A stretch of DNA of 64,000 bases from JABMQB01 sp963677475 (GCA_963677475.2 CAXXQD010000022.1:186001-250000); one strand, 5' to 3'. Shown: positions 45,567-55,288, numbered from the stretch's first letter. Numbers and translations are program-made. The notes: a model not told the origin generated them from the letters alone.

Positions 45567-46550
45567 TTAACAATTGCTTATCCCGTTTTCTATAATAAGG
45601 CTTAAAACTGTGGTAAGTTCATAACCCATAGCCCTAACTTGTTGAGGGATAAAACTTGTATCTGTCATTCCCGGGACGGTATTTGCTTCGAGAAAATAAA
45701 ATTTATCTTCTTTAAGGATCCAATCTACCCTAACAATTCCGGCGCAAAAGCATAAATCATATACCTGGGAACTCAATTTTTGGCATTTTTTGAAAAGTAT
45801 ATCTGGCAAACGTGCAGGCGTAATTTCATCGGTAACGCCCGGGGTATATTTTGCCTCAAAATCGAAAAATTCGTTTTTAGGGACTACTTCAGTGACCGGA
45901 AATATTAGTTCCTTTTGGGATACTTTAACAAGTCCGCATGTAAATTCGGTGCCCTCAATAAATTCTTCCAATATTGCCTGATCACTTTCTTTCCAGGCAT
46001 TAAGAACTGCCTCTTCGACTTGTTCTTCTGATTTTACTTTTGTTACACCAAAACTTGAACCGCCAGCGTTTGGTTTGATGAAAATTGGTAATCGGAGTTC
46101 TTTAACAATTTTTTTACTGTTTACCTCGTCTCCTTTTGTAAGTAAAATTGATTTTGCAACATGGATTCCGAAATTTTTAAGGTAATTATTGCAAATCCAT
46201 TTGTTAAATGTCAAAGCTGAAGCGTTCACGTTGCAAGTTGAGTAAGGAATATTCAGCATGTCGAAATATCCTTGCAAAATTCCGTCTTCACCCGGAGTTC
46301 CATGTATGGTGATATACGCAAAATCAATCTTGGTTTTCTCACTGTTTATTGTGAAACTAAAATCAGATTTATCGATTTGCGCTATTTCTTCATTGTTTTG
46401 TAAAACTGCCCAATTATTGCCTTCCATGTGAACGAGCCAGGGTTGAAATAAATCCTGGTCAATCGCTTTAAAAATGTTCTCTCCACTCTTTACGGAAACT
46501 ACTATTTCTGAGGAATTCCCGCCAGCGATAATTGCAACGTTTGGTTTCAT
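45567..46550 (-). CDS. ddl: D-alanine-D-alanine ligase
   Basis: 327-residue ATP-grasp ligase making the D-Ala-D-Ala dipeptide. Motifs: IIAGGNSSEIVVSVKSG at the N-terminus, ITIHGTPGEDGILQGYFDMLNIPYST, FIKPNAGGSSFGVTKV, and C-terminal FYFLEANTVPGMT with metal ligands. It lies 39 bases downstream of the rluD-like gene and the PASTA gene, a common Bacteroidota operon. Works between the Alr and MurF steps of the fused gene at 30.6 kb. Confidence 0.96.
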   Translation of the reverse strand: MKPNVAIIAGGNSSEIVVSVKSGENIFKAIDQDLFQPWLVHMEGNNWAVLQNNEEIAQIDKSDFSFTINSEKTKIDFAYITIHGTPGEDGILQGYFDMLNIPYSTCNVNASALTFNKWICNNYLKNFGIHVAKSILLTKGDEVNSKKIVKELRLPIFIKPNAGGSSFGVTKVKSEEQVEEAVLNAWKESDQAILEEFIEGTEFTCGLVKVSQKELIFPVTEVVPKNEFFDFEAKYTPGVTDEITPARLPDILFKKCQKLSSQVYDLCFCAGIVRVDWILKEDKFYFLEANTVPGMTDTSFIPQQVRAMGYELTTVLSLIIENGISNC

Positions 46551-46589
46551 ATTTATTTTGTGTTTTTTAGATGATAACTATTCCTAAAA

Positions 46590-47636
46590 TTAGGTTCGGT
46601 TGGCAATGTAATTCCTCCATTTGTCAATGGCATCATGCATATCTTGTGGTAGTTCCGATTCAAAAATCATTTCTTTCCCACTTGTTGGATGCACAAAGCC
46701 CAGCATTTTTGCATGCAAAGCCTGACGAGGCAGTATTTTAAAACAATTTGTAACAAATTGCTTATATTTTGTAAAGGTTGTTCCCCTTAAAATCTGATCG
46801 CCGCCATAATTTGAATCGTTGAAAATCGGATGCCCGATATGTTTCATGTGAACCCTTATTTGATGCGTCCTGCCAGTTTCTAATTGGCACTCCACTAAAT
46901 TTACATATCCTAACGGTTCAATTATTTTATAATGTGTTACGGCATGTTTTCCATAATCCCCATCGGGATAAACCATAAACACCTGCCTGTTTTTAGGGCT
47001 TCTTCCGATATTTCCAATTATGGTGCCTGAGCTTTCTTTCGGGGTTCCCCAAATTAAAGCCTGGTATTTTCGCTTAGTTGTTTTTTCAAAAAACTGTAGT
47101 CCTAGTTTTGTTTTTGCCTGTTCTGTTTTTGCAATGACCAGTAAGCCGGAAGTATCTTTATCGATTCGATGAACCAGTCCCGGTCTTGGGTCCTGGGAAT
47201 TAAATAGCGGAAGGTGTTTAAAATAATGGGCTAGCCCGTTTACAAGAGTACCCGTGTAATTTCCGTGCCCGGGATGGACTACCAAGCCTGCCGGTTTATT
47301 AATAACCATTAGTTCATCGTCTTCATACACAATGTTTAATGGGATATCTTCCGGAATAATTTCAATTTCCCTTCGCGGATAATCCATTACAATCTGGACA
47401 TCGTCGCCCGGTCGGACCTTATAATTTGCTTTTACAGCTGTGCCATTTACCAATATGCTTCCGGCATCGGCGGCCATTTGAATTCTGTTCCTGGATGCAT
47501 TGTCTACCCTGTTCACCAAATATTTGTCGATTCGAAGAGGCGATTGCCCTGGATCAACCTTTATGTTATAGTGTTCGAATAAAGCCTCTTCTTCCAGGTC
47601 TTCAATGTCGTTGTTAATTTTCGGCTTTTCCTGCAT
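46590..47636 (-). CDS. RluD-family pseudouridine synthase
   Basis: 348 residues: N-terminal S4 RNA-binding domain (about 25-85, RIDKYLVNRVDNASRNRIQ) and catalytic domain with motif HRIDKDTSGLLVIAKT (catalytic Asp) and ECQLETGRTHQIRVHMKHIGHPIFND. Likely modifies 23S rRNA helix 69 uridines as RluD does. Operon with the PASTA gene 11 bases upstream and ddl downstream. Confidence 0.94.
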   Translation of the reverse strand: MQEKPKINNDIEDLEEEALFEHYNIKVDPGQSPLRIDKYLVNRVDNASRNRIQMAADAGSILVNGTAVKANYKVRPGDDVQIVMDYPRREIEIIPEDIPLNIVYEDDELMVINKPAGLVVHPGHGNYTGTLVNGLAHYFKHLPLFNSQDPRPGLVHRIDKDTSGLLVIAKTEQAKTKLGLQFFEKTTKRKYQALIWGTPKESSGTIIGNIGRSPKNRQVFMVYPDGDYGKHAVTHYKIIEPLGYVNLVECQLETGRTHQIRVHMKHIGHPIFNDSNYGGDQILRGTTFTKYKQFVTNCFKILPRQALHAKMLGFVHPTSGKEMIFESELPQDMHDAIDKWRNYIANRT

Positions 47637-47647
47637 TGTTTTTAACT

Positions 47648-48445
47648 TTAGTTTTGGCTGTCCATGACTTTTAATTTGTCAATTGTTAGCCATATATCTA
47701 TGGAAGTTCCAAGGTCTATTTTTTTGTTGCTATTAGGGTCGGGGCCTTGTTTGTATATGATGGCATTTGTCGTGTCTTTTCCGGTAACAATTGTTTCGTC
47801 GTAGATTATAACTCCTACATTAAGCATTGCGCTTGAAATTATAGATTTTGCATCGTCCAAATTTAAACCAATTACTGCAGGGGTAGGTGTTTTTTCGCTT
47901 TGCGATGATCTTCCTACAACGAGCCCGATTTCTGTGGACCTTGGAAATTTTTCACCCTCGTAAACCAGTACGCTATCTACAAAAACATCCAAAACCAAAT
48001 CGACATATTCAGAAGGTTTGTGAACGATCTCCCCAACAAGCATCCCACTATTCTCGATAAGAACTTTGGCTTGCCTAAAAGATACATCGCGAAGTTTTGG
48101 TAGAAACACTTGTTCCGGTGAATTGGAATTTATGGTTATAAAAACCATACGGTCTTCTTTAACTTTAAAACCGGGAACAGGTATTTGATCGATTACCGAA
48201 CCTGCTTTTACATCTTTCACATAAACGGAATCGATGACCTGATATCTGAATTTATAATCTTTTGCTGCTTGTTGTAATTCAATGGCATCCAATCCTGTTA
48301 AATCAGGTAATGCATAAGCCTGCCCATGCCTTGTATATATTTTTAGGCTCCACATTGTAATAAAAATAATCAATAGGAATATGGCGATTGCAGCAATCAA
48401 ATTCTTCAAGAAAAGCCCGCTTATCAGGAATTTTTTAAAACTCAT
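47648..48445 (-). CDS. Membrane-anchored PASTA domain protein
   Basis: 265 residues. One transmembrane segment (about 13-33) precedes three PASTA repeats (about 42-108, 110-185, 187-258; e.g. LPDLTGLDAIELQQAAKDY, LPKLRDVSFRQAKVLIENSG, TPAVIGLNLDDAKSIISSA). No kinase domain is attached, as is usual for these Bacteroidota proteins. PASTA repeats can bind muropeptides. First gene of the operon with rluD-like and ddl genes, consistent with a cell-wall-related role. Confidence 0.9.
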   Translation of the reverse strand: MSFKKFLISGLFLKNLIAAIAIFLLIIFITMWSLKIYTRHGQAYALPDLTGLDAIELQQAAKDYKFRYQVIDSVYVKDVKAGSVIDQIPVPGFKVKEDRMVFITINSNSPEQVFLPKLRDVSFRQAKVLIENSGMLVGEIVHKPSEYVDLVLDVFVDSVLVYEGEKFPRSTEIGLVVGRSSQSEKTPTPAVIGLNLDDAKSIISSAMLNVGVIIYDETIVTGKDTTNAIIYKQGPDPNSNKKIDLGTSIDIWLTIDKLKVMDSQN

Positions 48446-48584
48446 ACTTTTGGATTGACAGAATAATTATATAAACAAAAATAAATGAAAAATAGTATGA
48501 ATAGTATGATTCGAAAAAAAAAGGACTCGAAATGTAATTTAATTTTGCCCGAATATTAAAAGGGATGTGGATATAGAAACACAA

Positions 48585-48613
48585 AAAGGTAAAGAAATTC
48601 CTTCTTTACCTTT
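48585..48613 (-). terminator. Terminator of rpmH
   Basis: Perfect 12-bp stem AAAGGTAAAGAA/TTCTTTACCTTT with a 5-base loop, 31 bases after the rpmH stop on the minus strand. The trailing T-run is short. Confidence 0.65.
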
Positions 48614-48643
48614 CAGGTGTATGGATAAAAAATATCTTGTAAA

Positions 48644-48805
48644 TTATACTTTGTGCCTAGGTTCGTCAGACACAGATAATTTTTTTCTTCCTTTTGCACG
48701 GCGGGCTTTAATAACTTTCCTGCCACTTACTGTTGACATTCTTTCCCTAAATCCGTGTTTGTTTTTTCTCTTCCTATTTGATGGTTGAAATGTTCGTTTT
48801 GCCAT
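48644..48805 (-). CDS. rpmH: 50S ribosomal protein L34
   Basis: 53-residue L34 starting at MAKRTFQPSNRKRKNKHG; the open frame extends further upstream but the L34 start is unambiguous. Basic, with the HGFRERMSTVSGRKVIKARRAKGRKKL core. It ends a few residues later than the E. coli protein (SVSDEPRHKV). Has a near-ideal phylum promoter upstream and its own terminator. It is not next to rnpA or dnaA here. Confidence 0.97.
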   Translation of the reverse strand: MAKRTFQPSNRKRKNKHGFRERMSTVSGRKVIKARRAKGRKKLSVSDEPRHKV

Positions 48806-48848
48806 GATTAATATATTTAAAAGAGTAACTCTTCTTAATTTCGGACTG

Positions 48849-48879
48849 CAAAAATAATTGTTTTTTTCTATCTTCCAAA
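48849..48879 (-). promoter_or_regulatory. Predicted promoter of rpmH
   Basis: On the minus strand TTTG (48876-48879), exactly 19 bases, then TATTTTTG (48849-48856): a full match to the Bacteroidota TTTG-N19-TAnnTTTG consensus. It lies 44 bases before the rpmH ATG. Confidence 0.65.
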
Positions 48880-48935
48880 ACAAGAGGCGCTTTTGTTTGA
48901 AAAAAAACGGATGCCCTTGATTTTAAGAAAAATAA

Positions 48936-49304
48936 TTATTTCGAAAATATCATTTTAATTGCCATAAACAAGATCAATATGCCAAATATTCTTCGCAGAA
49001 GTTTATCGGAAATATTAACGGAGATTTGAGAACCAAAATATGCTCCAATAACGAAAGTTAGGGATAGTACAAGTGCAATTTTCCAATTTACATGGCCAGC
49101 TTTCCAATAGTTCCAAGTAGCCAGAATGCCAACGGGTGGTAGCATAAATGCCAGACTGGTTCCCTGTGCTTCGTGTTGCGACAAACCTAAAATGAATACC
49201 AAAGCCGGGATGACTATTATTGCACCTCCAACACCAAAAACCCCTGCCAAAATCCCGGACAATATTCCAATTATCATTAGGATTATCAATTGTGATACGC
49301 TCAT
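48936..49304 (-). CDS. Short TSUP (TauE/SafE) family membrane protein
   Basis: 122 residues with four hydrophobic segments. The N-terminal IIGILSGILAGVFGVGGAIIVIPALVFILGLSQHEAQGTSLAFMLPPVG is the TSUP half-repeat. Full-length members have two such halves (~250 residues). Single-repeat versions occur and presumably pair up, so I treat this as intact rather than truncated. Probably exports or imports a small anion such as sulfite. It follows the response-regulator gene by 10 bases. Confidence 0.85.
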   Translation of the reverse strand: MSVSQLIILMIIGILSGILAGVFGVGGAIIVIPALVFILGLSQHEAQGTSLAFMLPPVGILATWNYWKAGHVNWKIALVLSLTFVIGAYFGSQISVNISDKLLRRIFGILILFMAIKMIFSK

Positions 49305-49314
49305 CGCTTGTATT

Positions 49315-50025
49315 TTAATTAGTTTTAATTGAAAACCGAAAGCCTAAACCATGGATATTTATGATTTGTATGGCCGGGTCTTCTTTAAAATATTTTCTTA
49401 AACGGGATATGAAAACATCTAGGCTCCTGCCCAAAAAATAGTCGTTTGACCCCCAAACCTTTTCCAATATCTGGTCCCTGTTCAATACCTTGTTTTTGTT
49501 TTCCGAAAAGAGCTTGATCAACTCAACTTCTTTCAACGTTAATTTACGCTTATTTTCGCCAAACTCTAAAAATAGTTCATCGGGGTGAAAAACAAATTTT
49601 CCTAACTTAATACCAGATAAAATTTCTTCATTGGAACTTCCACCTGTAGAAATACTCCTGCGCAAAAATACTTTAATTTTTAAAAGAAGTTCTTCCATGC
49701 TAAATGGCTTTGTCATATAATCATCTCCACCAATGGTTAGCCCATGTATTTTATCTTCGGTCATCGACCGTGCCGTTAAAAAAAGGATTGGTACGTTTGC
49801 GTCAATTTTCCGTATTGTTTTTGCTACCTCAAAACCATCTTTTTTAGGGAGCATAACATCTAAAATAATCAAAGAAAACGTTGTTTCCGAATACTTCATT
49901 ATGGCTTCTTCACCATCTCCGGCAATTATCACCGAATAGTTATTTTGTTCTAGGTTATCTTTTACAATAAACCTCAAGGTTTCATCATCTTCCACCAAAA
50001 GGATTGTAATTTGGTCACTTTTCAT
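49315..50025 (-). CDS. OmpR-family response regulator (RprY-like)
   Basis: 236 residues: receiver domain (about 5-120) with phospho-acceptor Asp near 55 in LIILDVMLPKKDG and the conserved Lys in DDYMTKPFS, then a winged-helix OmpR-type DNA-binding domain (KLTLKEVELIKLFSENKNKVLNRDQILEKVWG). Overlaps its sensor kinase by 11 bases. Pair resembles RprX/RprY of Bacteroides. Confidence 0.94.
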   Translation of the reverse strand: MKSDQITILLVEDDETLRFIVKDNLEQNNYSVIIAGDGEEAIMKYSETTFSLIILDVMLPKKDGFEVAKTIRKIDANVPILFLTARSMTEDKIHGLTIGGDDYMTKPFSMEELLLKIKVFLRRSISTGGSSNEEILSGIKLGKFVFHPDELFLEFGENKRKLTLKEVELIKLFSENKNKVLNRDQILEKVWGSNDYFLGRSLDVFISRLRKYFKEDPAIQIINIHGLGFRFSIKTN

Positions 50026-51304
50026 AAGCTTTTGAAGGTATGGTTATTTTAAAAATGCTGCCGCCGGTTGGATCCCCCAAAGCCTGTATTTTCCAACCAT
50101 GTGCTTTGATAATTTTTTTCACATAATCTAATCCCAGCCCAAATCCTTTTACATCATGGATATTTCCGGTTGATACCCGATAGAATTTTTGGAAAATCTT
50201 TTTCCGTAATTTTTTCGGGATACCAATCCCATTGTCTTCAATACAAATATCGATATGCGATTTCTGTTTTTCCACAATTATTTTTACAAAAGGTTGGCTG
50301 TTGCAGTACTTAATTGCATTTTCAAGGATATTGATAAAAACATTCGATATATGAAGTTTATCTCCAATTATTTTTAGCCCTTTATCGGGACTGTGCACTT
50401 CGAACTTAAAATCGCTATTGTGTTGAACATGTTGCAACGATTTTTGAATGATCTCATCCAACACAAGGGTTTCCAGTTTTAATTGTAATCTGTTTTTCTC
50501 AAGGGAAGCAAGATCCAATACCTTTTCAACATTTTTAGCCAACCTGGTATTTTGCTCAACAATAATAGAGGTATATTTAAAAAGCCTGTCAGGCGATTCA
50601 AGTATCTTTTTGTCGTTTATAACTTTTGCCGATAAACCAATAGACGAAATGGGGGTTTTTAGCTCGTGTGTTAGGTTGTTGATGAAATTTTTCTGTATGT
50701 CGGATAATTGCCTTTGCCTAACAATCACAAACAATGTATAGCCAAAAAAGAATACAACCAGGGTCAGAAGGAAAGTGGTTAGGTACCAGGCTTTTAGCTT
50801 TGAATTAAAATATTTCGAACGGTCCGGGAATTTAACGGCAAAATAATAGGTATACTTATCACTTTTGGGGAATTCATAGGTTTTTTCATGGTTACATGAG
50901 TCCGACTCTGCACAAATATAGGCTCCGTAAACCATCTTGTCACTTTCACAATCGTAAACAGCAAACTCAAAATCTGTGTCGATGTAATGCTTTTTAAGTT
51001 CCTGGGTCAGTAGGATTTTCAAGGTTTCATTGTCAATCCTGTCATTCACATTTACGATATAGTAATTGTTTGAAGCTTTTTCAACCAGGGAATATTTGTC
51101 AAAATCGGAGGATTCACCATATGCTTGCTTGTTATATTCCAGAATTTGAAAAGTTACCTCTTCCAAAGCCACTGAAACAGATTCATGAAATTGATTTTCT
51201 GTTTTGCTAATCGAACTTCGCAGAAAAAGGAATTGGATTAAAACAATTCCAATTACCGAAAGAGTTGCCAGCATCACAATATAGTTAAGGGCTTTTCTTT
51301 GCAT
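50015..51304 (-). CDS. Sensor histidine kinase (RprX-like)
   Basis: 429 residues. Transmembrane segments near 8-28 and 168-190 flank a ~140-residue periplasmic sensor that contains three Cys (YDCESD, YICAESDSCNHE). The HisKA domain has the phospho-His in NNLTHELKTPISS near 210, and the ATPase domain has the N, G1 and G2 boxes (NILENAIKYCNS, IEDNGIGIP, GFGLGLDYVK). Operon with the response regulator (11-base overlap) and the TSUP gene. Confidence 0.93.
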   Translation of the reverse strand: MQRKALNYIVMLATLSVIGIVLIQFLFLRSSISKTENQFHESVSVALEEVTFQILEYNKQAYGESSDFDKYSLVEKASNNYYIVNVNDRIDNETLKILLTQELKKHYIDTDFEFAVYDCESDKMVYGAYICAESDSCNHEKTYEFPKSDKYTYYFAVKFPDRSKYFNSKLKAWYLTTFLLTLVVFFFGYTLFVIVRQRQLSDIQKNFINNLTHELKTPISSIGLSAKVINDKKILESPDRLFKYTSIIVEQNTRLAKNVEKVLDLASLEKNRLQLKLETLVLDEIIQKSLQHVQHNSDFKFEVHSPDKGLKIIGDKLHISNVFINILENAIKYCNSQPFVKIIVEKQKSHIDICIEDNGIGIPKKLRKKIFQKFYRVSTGNIHDVKGFGLGLDYVKKIIKAHGWKIQALGDPTGGSIFKITIPSKAYEK

Positions 51305-51416
51305 CCTTTAATTTTACTTTTAAGCTAAACTATTAATTTTTTTACGTTCAGAACGCCTTTAACAACTTATTAACAAAATATCGGATGAGATTAACAAAAA
51401 GTTTCATTGTCATCCG

Positions 51417-51424
51417 TAAATTTG
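51417..51424 (+). promoter_or_regulatory. Possible -7 box of the DUF1573 gene
   Basis: TAAATTTG matches TAnnTTTG, 44 bases before the ATG; no -33 element at the expected distance. Confidence 0.3.
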
Positions 51425-51468
51425 TTTTTGTAATAATTAAAAACTAATCACATTAAAAATAATAAAAT

Positions 51469-52560
51469 ATGAAACGTTTAATTCAACTGGTAGTATTATT
51501 TGTTTTTGCAGTTGGCGCTTTTACTGCAATTGCACAGGAAAAATCAAAAATAACATTTGAAAAAACATCGCATGATTATGGCTCATTCTTAGAATCGGAT
51601 GGTGCTCAATCCTTTGATTTTGTTTTTACGAATGAAGGTACTGTACCATTGGTATTAACAAACGTACGAGCATCTTGTGGTTGTACAACCCCAAAATGGA
51701 CCCGTGAGCCCGTAGCCCCTGGAGCAAAAGGATCAATAAAAGTTAGTTACGATCCGAAAAACAGGCCTGGTTCTTTTAACAAAACGGTAACCGTAAATTC
51801 AAATGCCGAAAATTCTACCGTTGTACTTCGAATTAACGGGAATGTAAAACCAAGGGAAAAAACTCTTGCGGAAAAATATCCAAGGACGATTGGCAACCTT
51901 AGGGTGAAAAGAAACCATATTTCTTTTGTGAAAATTAAAAATACGGAAGTAAAAACAGAAAAACTTGAGTTGGTGAACGATACCGATGAGCCAATTTCTG
52001 TTGCTTTTAAAACAGTTCCAGATGAACTAAAGGCAACGTTATCTGGAGATGTAATACCGGCACACAGTATAGGTTGGATTGAAGTGACTTTTGATGCAAC
52101 AAAAGTGAACACATATGGATTTGTATCTAAAAGGATTTATTTAAATATTGATGGAAACAATGAATATAAAAATTCGATCGGTTGTAGTGCAACCGTTGAA
52201 GAAGATTTTTCATCGTTAAGCGAAGAGGATATTGCAAATGCACCTGTGGTTTCTTTTGCCGAAAAGTCGTACAATTTCGGAACAATTAACCAGGGTGATA
52301 AAGTGGAGCATATTTTCGAAATTAAAAATGAAGGAGTAAATGATTTGGTTATTCGAAGGGTAAAAACATCTTGTGGATGTACTGCAGTTTCTCCATCAAA
52401 AAATATTATTACCGCTGGCGAAACTGCCCCAATAAAAGTTGTGTTTGACTCAAGAGGTAAAAAAGGCAAGCAAACAAAAACAATTACAGTAATTACCAAT
52501 GACCCAAAAACCCCAACAACAACGCTTAGGGTTTCAAGTCAGATTAATGTAGCTGGATAA
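51469..52560 (+). CDS. Secreted DUF1573 protein with two CGCT domains
   Basis: 363 residues, Sec signal (AFTAIAQ). Three Ig/MSP-like beta sandwiches: the first (about 26-118) and last (about 256-360) are DUF1573 domains, each with the conserved ASCGCT/TSCGCT motif. The middle one (about 130-245) lacks it. The paired Cys may bind metal or form disulfides. Extracytoplasmic, probably structural or adhesive; function unknown for the family. Divergent from the histidine-kinase operon, own terminator. Confidence 0.9.
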   Translation: MKRLIQLVVLFVFAVGAFTAIAQEKSKITFEKTSHDYGSFLESDGAQSFDFVFTNEGTVPLVLTNVRASCGCTTPKWTREPVAPGAKGSIKVSYDPKNRPGSFNKTVTVNSNAENSTVVLRINGNVKPREKTLAEKYPRTIGNLRVKRNHISFVKIKNTEVKTEKLELVNDTDEPISVAFKTVPDELKATLSGDVIPAHSIGWIEVTFDATKVNTYGFVSKRIYLNIDGNNEYKNSIGCSATVEEDFSSLSEEDIANAPVVSFAEKSYNFGTINQGDKVEHIFEIKNEGVNDLVIRRVKTSCGCTAVSPSKNIITAGETAPIKVVFDSRGKKGKQTKTITVITNDPKTPTTTLRVSSQINVAG

Positions 52561-52581
52561 GCAAATAAGATATAATTTAAG

Positions 52582-52618
52582 AAAGTGCCGGAGGGTTTTC
52601 CCTTTGGCACTTTTTTTA
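52582..52618 (+). terminator. Terminator of the DUF1573 gene
   Basis: AAAGTGCC/GGCACTTT outer stem with an inner AGGG/CCCT pairing and a run of T. Confidence 0.85.
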
Positions 52619-52658
52619 TGCAATATTTTAGTCGTATTTTCGCAGAAACAACTATTTA

Positions 52659-53768
52659 ATGTCGGAGAAAGAAAAAGAACATATCGAAAACGACCCTGAA
52701 TATAAAGGACTGGCAGTAAACAAAGGAATAGACCAGCCCAACATAGTAAATGAAGATTCAATCCGTAAATTCCTGAATAAAAAGAGAAAATTATTGCATC
52801 CCAATGAATATGTTGATGGAATTTTGGAAGGGAATATTACCCTTTTAAGTAAGGCGGTTACTTTGGTGGAAAGTTCCAATGCCAAACATCAGGAAATTGC
52901 ACAGGAAATTATAATGCGTTGTTTGCCTCATGGTGGAAAATCTATTCGGATTGGTATTACAGGGGTGCCAGGGGTAGGGAAGAGTACCTTTATTGAATCT
53001 TTGGGGAGTTATTTGACTTCTAAAGGAAACAAGCTGGCAATACTTGCAATTGATCCGAGTAGTGAACGCACCAAAGGAAGCATCCTAGGCGACAAAACAA
53101 GAATGGAAGAACTGTCGGGAAATCCCAATGCTTATATACGGCCTACTCCGTCATCAGGATCATTAGGGGGGGTGGCACGTAAAACTCGTGAGACAATTGT
53201 TTTATGCGAAGCTGCTGGTTTCGATACAATTTTTATTGAAACAGTTGGCGTTGGGCAAAGTGAAACCGCTGTGCATTCAATGACCGACTTTTTTCTTTTG
53301 TTAATGCTGGCAGGTGCAGGTGATGAACTGCAGGGGATAAAACGGGGGATAATGGAAATGGCAGACGCAATTGCAATAAACAAAGCTGATGGGGCAAATA
53401 TAGATAAAGCCCGCCTGGCAAGGATTCAATATGAAAATGCTTTGCATCTTTTCCCATCGAAAGAGTCGCAATGGAACCCGAAAGTTCTTACGTGCTCGGC
53501 AGCTAATAAAACAGGAATTGTGGAAATATGGGAGGTTATTGAGAAATACCGTAAAATTGCCAATGAAAACCAATACTTTGTGAAAAACCGGAACCGTCAA
53601 TCCCAATATTGGATGTATGAAACCATCAACGAAAAACTAAGATCGAAGTTTTATCAATCTGAAACAATTAAAAAATTGTTGCCTGGTTTCGAGCAAATGG
53701 TTTTAAAAGACGAGCTAAGTTCGTTTGCAGCTGCCAACGAATTATTGGCTAAATACTTTGAAAAATAA
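52659..53768 (+). CDS. meaB: Methylmalonyl-CoA mutase-associated GTPase
   Basis: 369-residue G3E GTPase that gates cobalamin loading and protects methylmalonyl-CoA mutase. Walker A GVPGVGKSTFIESLG near 104-118, AIDPSSERTKGSILGDKTRMEEL, IETVGVGQSETAVHSM and the NKADGAN specificity motif. N-terminal and C-terminal helices are the family's. The mutase genes are not in the window. Ties to the carboxyltransferase/biotin carrier at 18-20 kb. Confidence 0.96.
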   Translation: MSEKEKEHIENDPEYKGLAVNKGIDQPNIVNEDSIRKFLNKKRKLLHPNEYVDGILEGNITLLSKAVTLVESSNAKHQEIAQEIIMRCLPHGGKSIRIGITGVPGVGKSTFIESLGSYLTSKGNKLAILAIDPSSERTKGSILGDKTRMEELSGNPNAYIRPTPSSGSLGGVARKTRETIVLCEAAGFDTIFIETVGVGQSETAVHSMTDFFLLLMLAGAGDELQGIKRGIMEMADAIAINKADGANIDKARLARIQYENALHLFPSKESQWNPKVLTCSAANKTGIVEIWEVIEKYRKIANENQYFVKNRNRQSQYWMYETINEKLRSKFYQSETIKKLLPGFEQMVLKDELSSFAAANELLAKYFEK

Positions 53769-53896
53769 GAAAATCATAAACCTTTATATCCGAAAGGAAG
53801 AAAAAAAGAAATTTGCAGGATAATTGAAAACCTTTCAAAATTTCAAACGTTAACTAAGTATTTAAAAACCGATTGTTAAAAAAATAAATAAATACT

Positions 53897-55288
53897 ATGA
53901 ATTTCGATGTACTGGTAATAGGAAGTGGCCCGGGTGGATATGTTGCCGCAATAAGGGCTTCTCAATTAGGGTTTAAAGTTGGTGTTGTAGAAAAAGAAAA
54001 CCTTGGGGGTATTTGCCTAAACTGGGGTTGCATACCAACCAAATCATTGCTAAAAAGTGCCCAGGTTTACGAGTATGCAAAACATGCATCAGATTATGGT
54101 GTGTCAATTGCTGGTGATGTTACCCCTGATTTTGGTGCGATGGTGGAGCGAAGCCGTGGTGTTGCAAATGGGATGAGCAATGGGATTCAGTACCTGTTCA
54201 AGAAAAACAAAATTGAAACAATAGTTGGGTTCGGAAAAATAACTTCTAAAAATACGGTTGAAGTAAGCGACGAAAAAGGGAAAAGCAAGTCGCTAACTGC
54301 CAAGCACATTATTCTTGCAACAGGTGCCCGCTCAAGGGAATTGCCAAACCTTGTGCAAGATGGAGAAAAAATAATTGGTTATAGGCAGGCTTTAACTTTA
54401 AAGAAACAACCAAAATCAATGGTGGTTGTGGGTTCCGGGGCGATTGGAAGTGAATTTGCATACTTCTATCAGTCGTTGGGAACCGAAGTAACACTTGTTG
54501 AATTTTTGCCCGAAATAGTACCAAATGAAGATGTAGATATTTCGAAACAACTTGCCCGCTCATTTAAGAAAATGAAAATGAAGGTGCTTACAAATTCTTC
54601 GGTCGAGAAGGTCGATACATCGGGCAAGCTTTGTAAAGTAACCATCAAAACCAAAAAGGGGGAAGAAGTTGTGGATGCAGAGATTGTTTTGTCTGCGGTT
54701 GGAATAACGCCAAACACAGAGAAAATTGGATTGGAAGAAGTAGGAATTGAAACTAATAATGGAAGAGTGAAGGTGAATGAATTCTATCAAACTAATGTAG
54801 ATGGGGTTTATGCCATCGGTGATATTATTGAAGGCCCTGCACTTGCACACGTTGCCTCTGCCGAGGGGATTGTTTGTGTTGAAAAAATCGCTGGGCTTAA
54901 CCCTGATCCGGTTGATTATGGGAACATCCCGGGCTGCACCTATACCAACCCTGAGGTATCATCTGTTGGATTAACAGAAGCCAAAGCAAAAGAAGCAGGC
55001 TATGAACTAAAAATTGGTAAATTTCCATATTCTGCAAGTGGAAAAGCAAGTGCTGCCGGACAAAAAGATGGTTTTGTAAAATTGATATTTGATGCCAAAT
55101 ATGGTGAATTACTTGGTGCACATATGATTGGCGGCAATGTTACCGAAATGGTTGCCGAAATGGTAGTTGCAAAAAAACTGGAAATCACAGGGCATGAATT
55201 GTTAAAAACCATACATCCGCACCCTACGATGAGTGAGGCAGTTATGGAAGCTGCCGCTGCTGCTTACGATGAAGTTATTCATATTTAA
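53897..55288 (+). CDS. lpdA: Dihydrolipoyl dehydrogenase
   Basis: 463-residue flavoprotein E3 of 2-oxoacid dehydrogenase or glycine-cleavage complexes. FAD-binding VIGSGPGGYVAAIRA, redox disulfide GGICLNWGCIPTKS (Cys near 40 and 45), NAD-binding VVVGSGAIGSEFAYFYQSLG, and the C-terminal active-site HPHPTMSEAVMEA. No complex partner is adjacent; monocistronic with its own terminator. Confidence 0.97.
   Translation: MNFDVLVIGSGPGGYVAAIRASQLGFKVGVVEKENLGGICLNWGCIPTKSLLKSAQVYEYAKHASDYGVSIAGDVTPDFGAMVERSRGVANGMSNGIQYLFKKNKIETIVGFGKITSKNTVEVSDEKGKSKSLTAKHIILATGARSRELPNLVQDGEKIIGYRQALTLKKQPKSMVVVGSGAIGSEFAYFYQSLGTEVTLVEFLPEIVPNEDVDISKQLARSFKKMKMKVLTNSSVEKVDTSGKLCKVTIKTKKGEEVVDAEIVLSAVGITPNTEKIGLEEVGIETNNGRVKVNEFYQTNVDGVYAIGDIIEGPALAHVASAEGIVCVEKIAGLNPDPVDYGNIPGCTYTNPEVSSVGLTEAKAKEAGYELKIGKFPYSASGKASAAGQKDGFVKLIFDAKYGELLGAHMIGGNVTEMVAEMVVAKKLEITGHELLKTIHPHPTMSEAVMEAAAAAYDEVIHI

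Noticed and set aside
48936..49304. Truncated TSUP pseudogene
   Set aside because: Start, stop and all four membrane segments of one half-repeat are intact, and it is closely spaced with the response regulator; single-repeat members exist.
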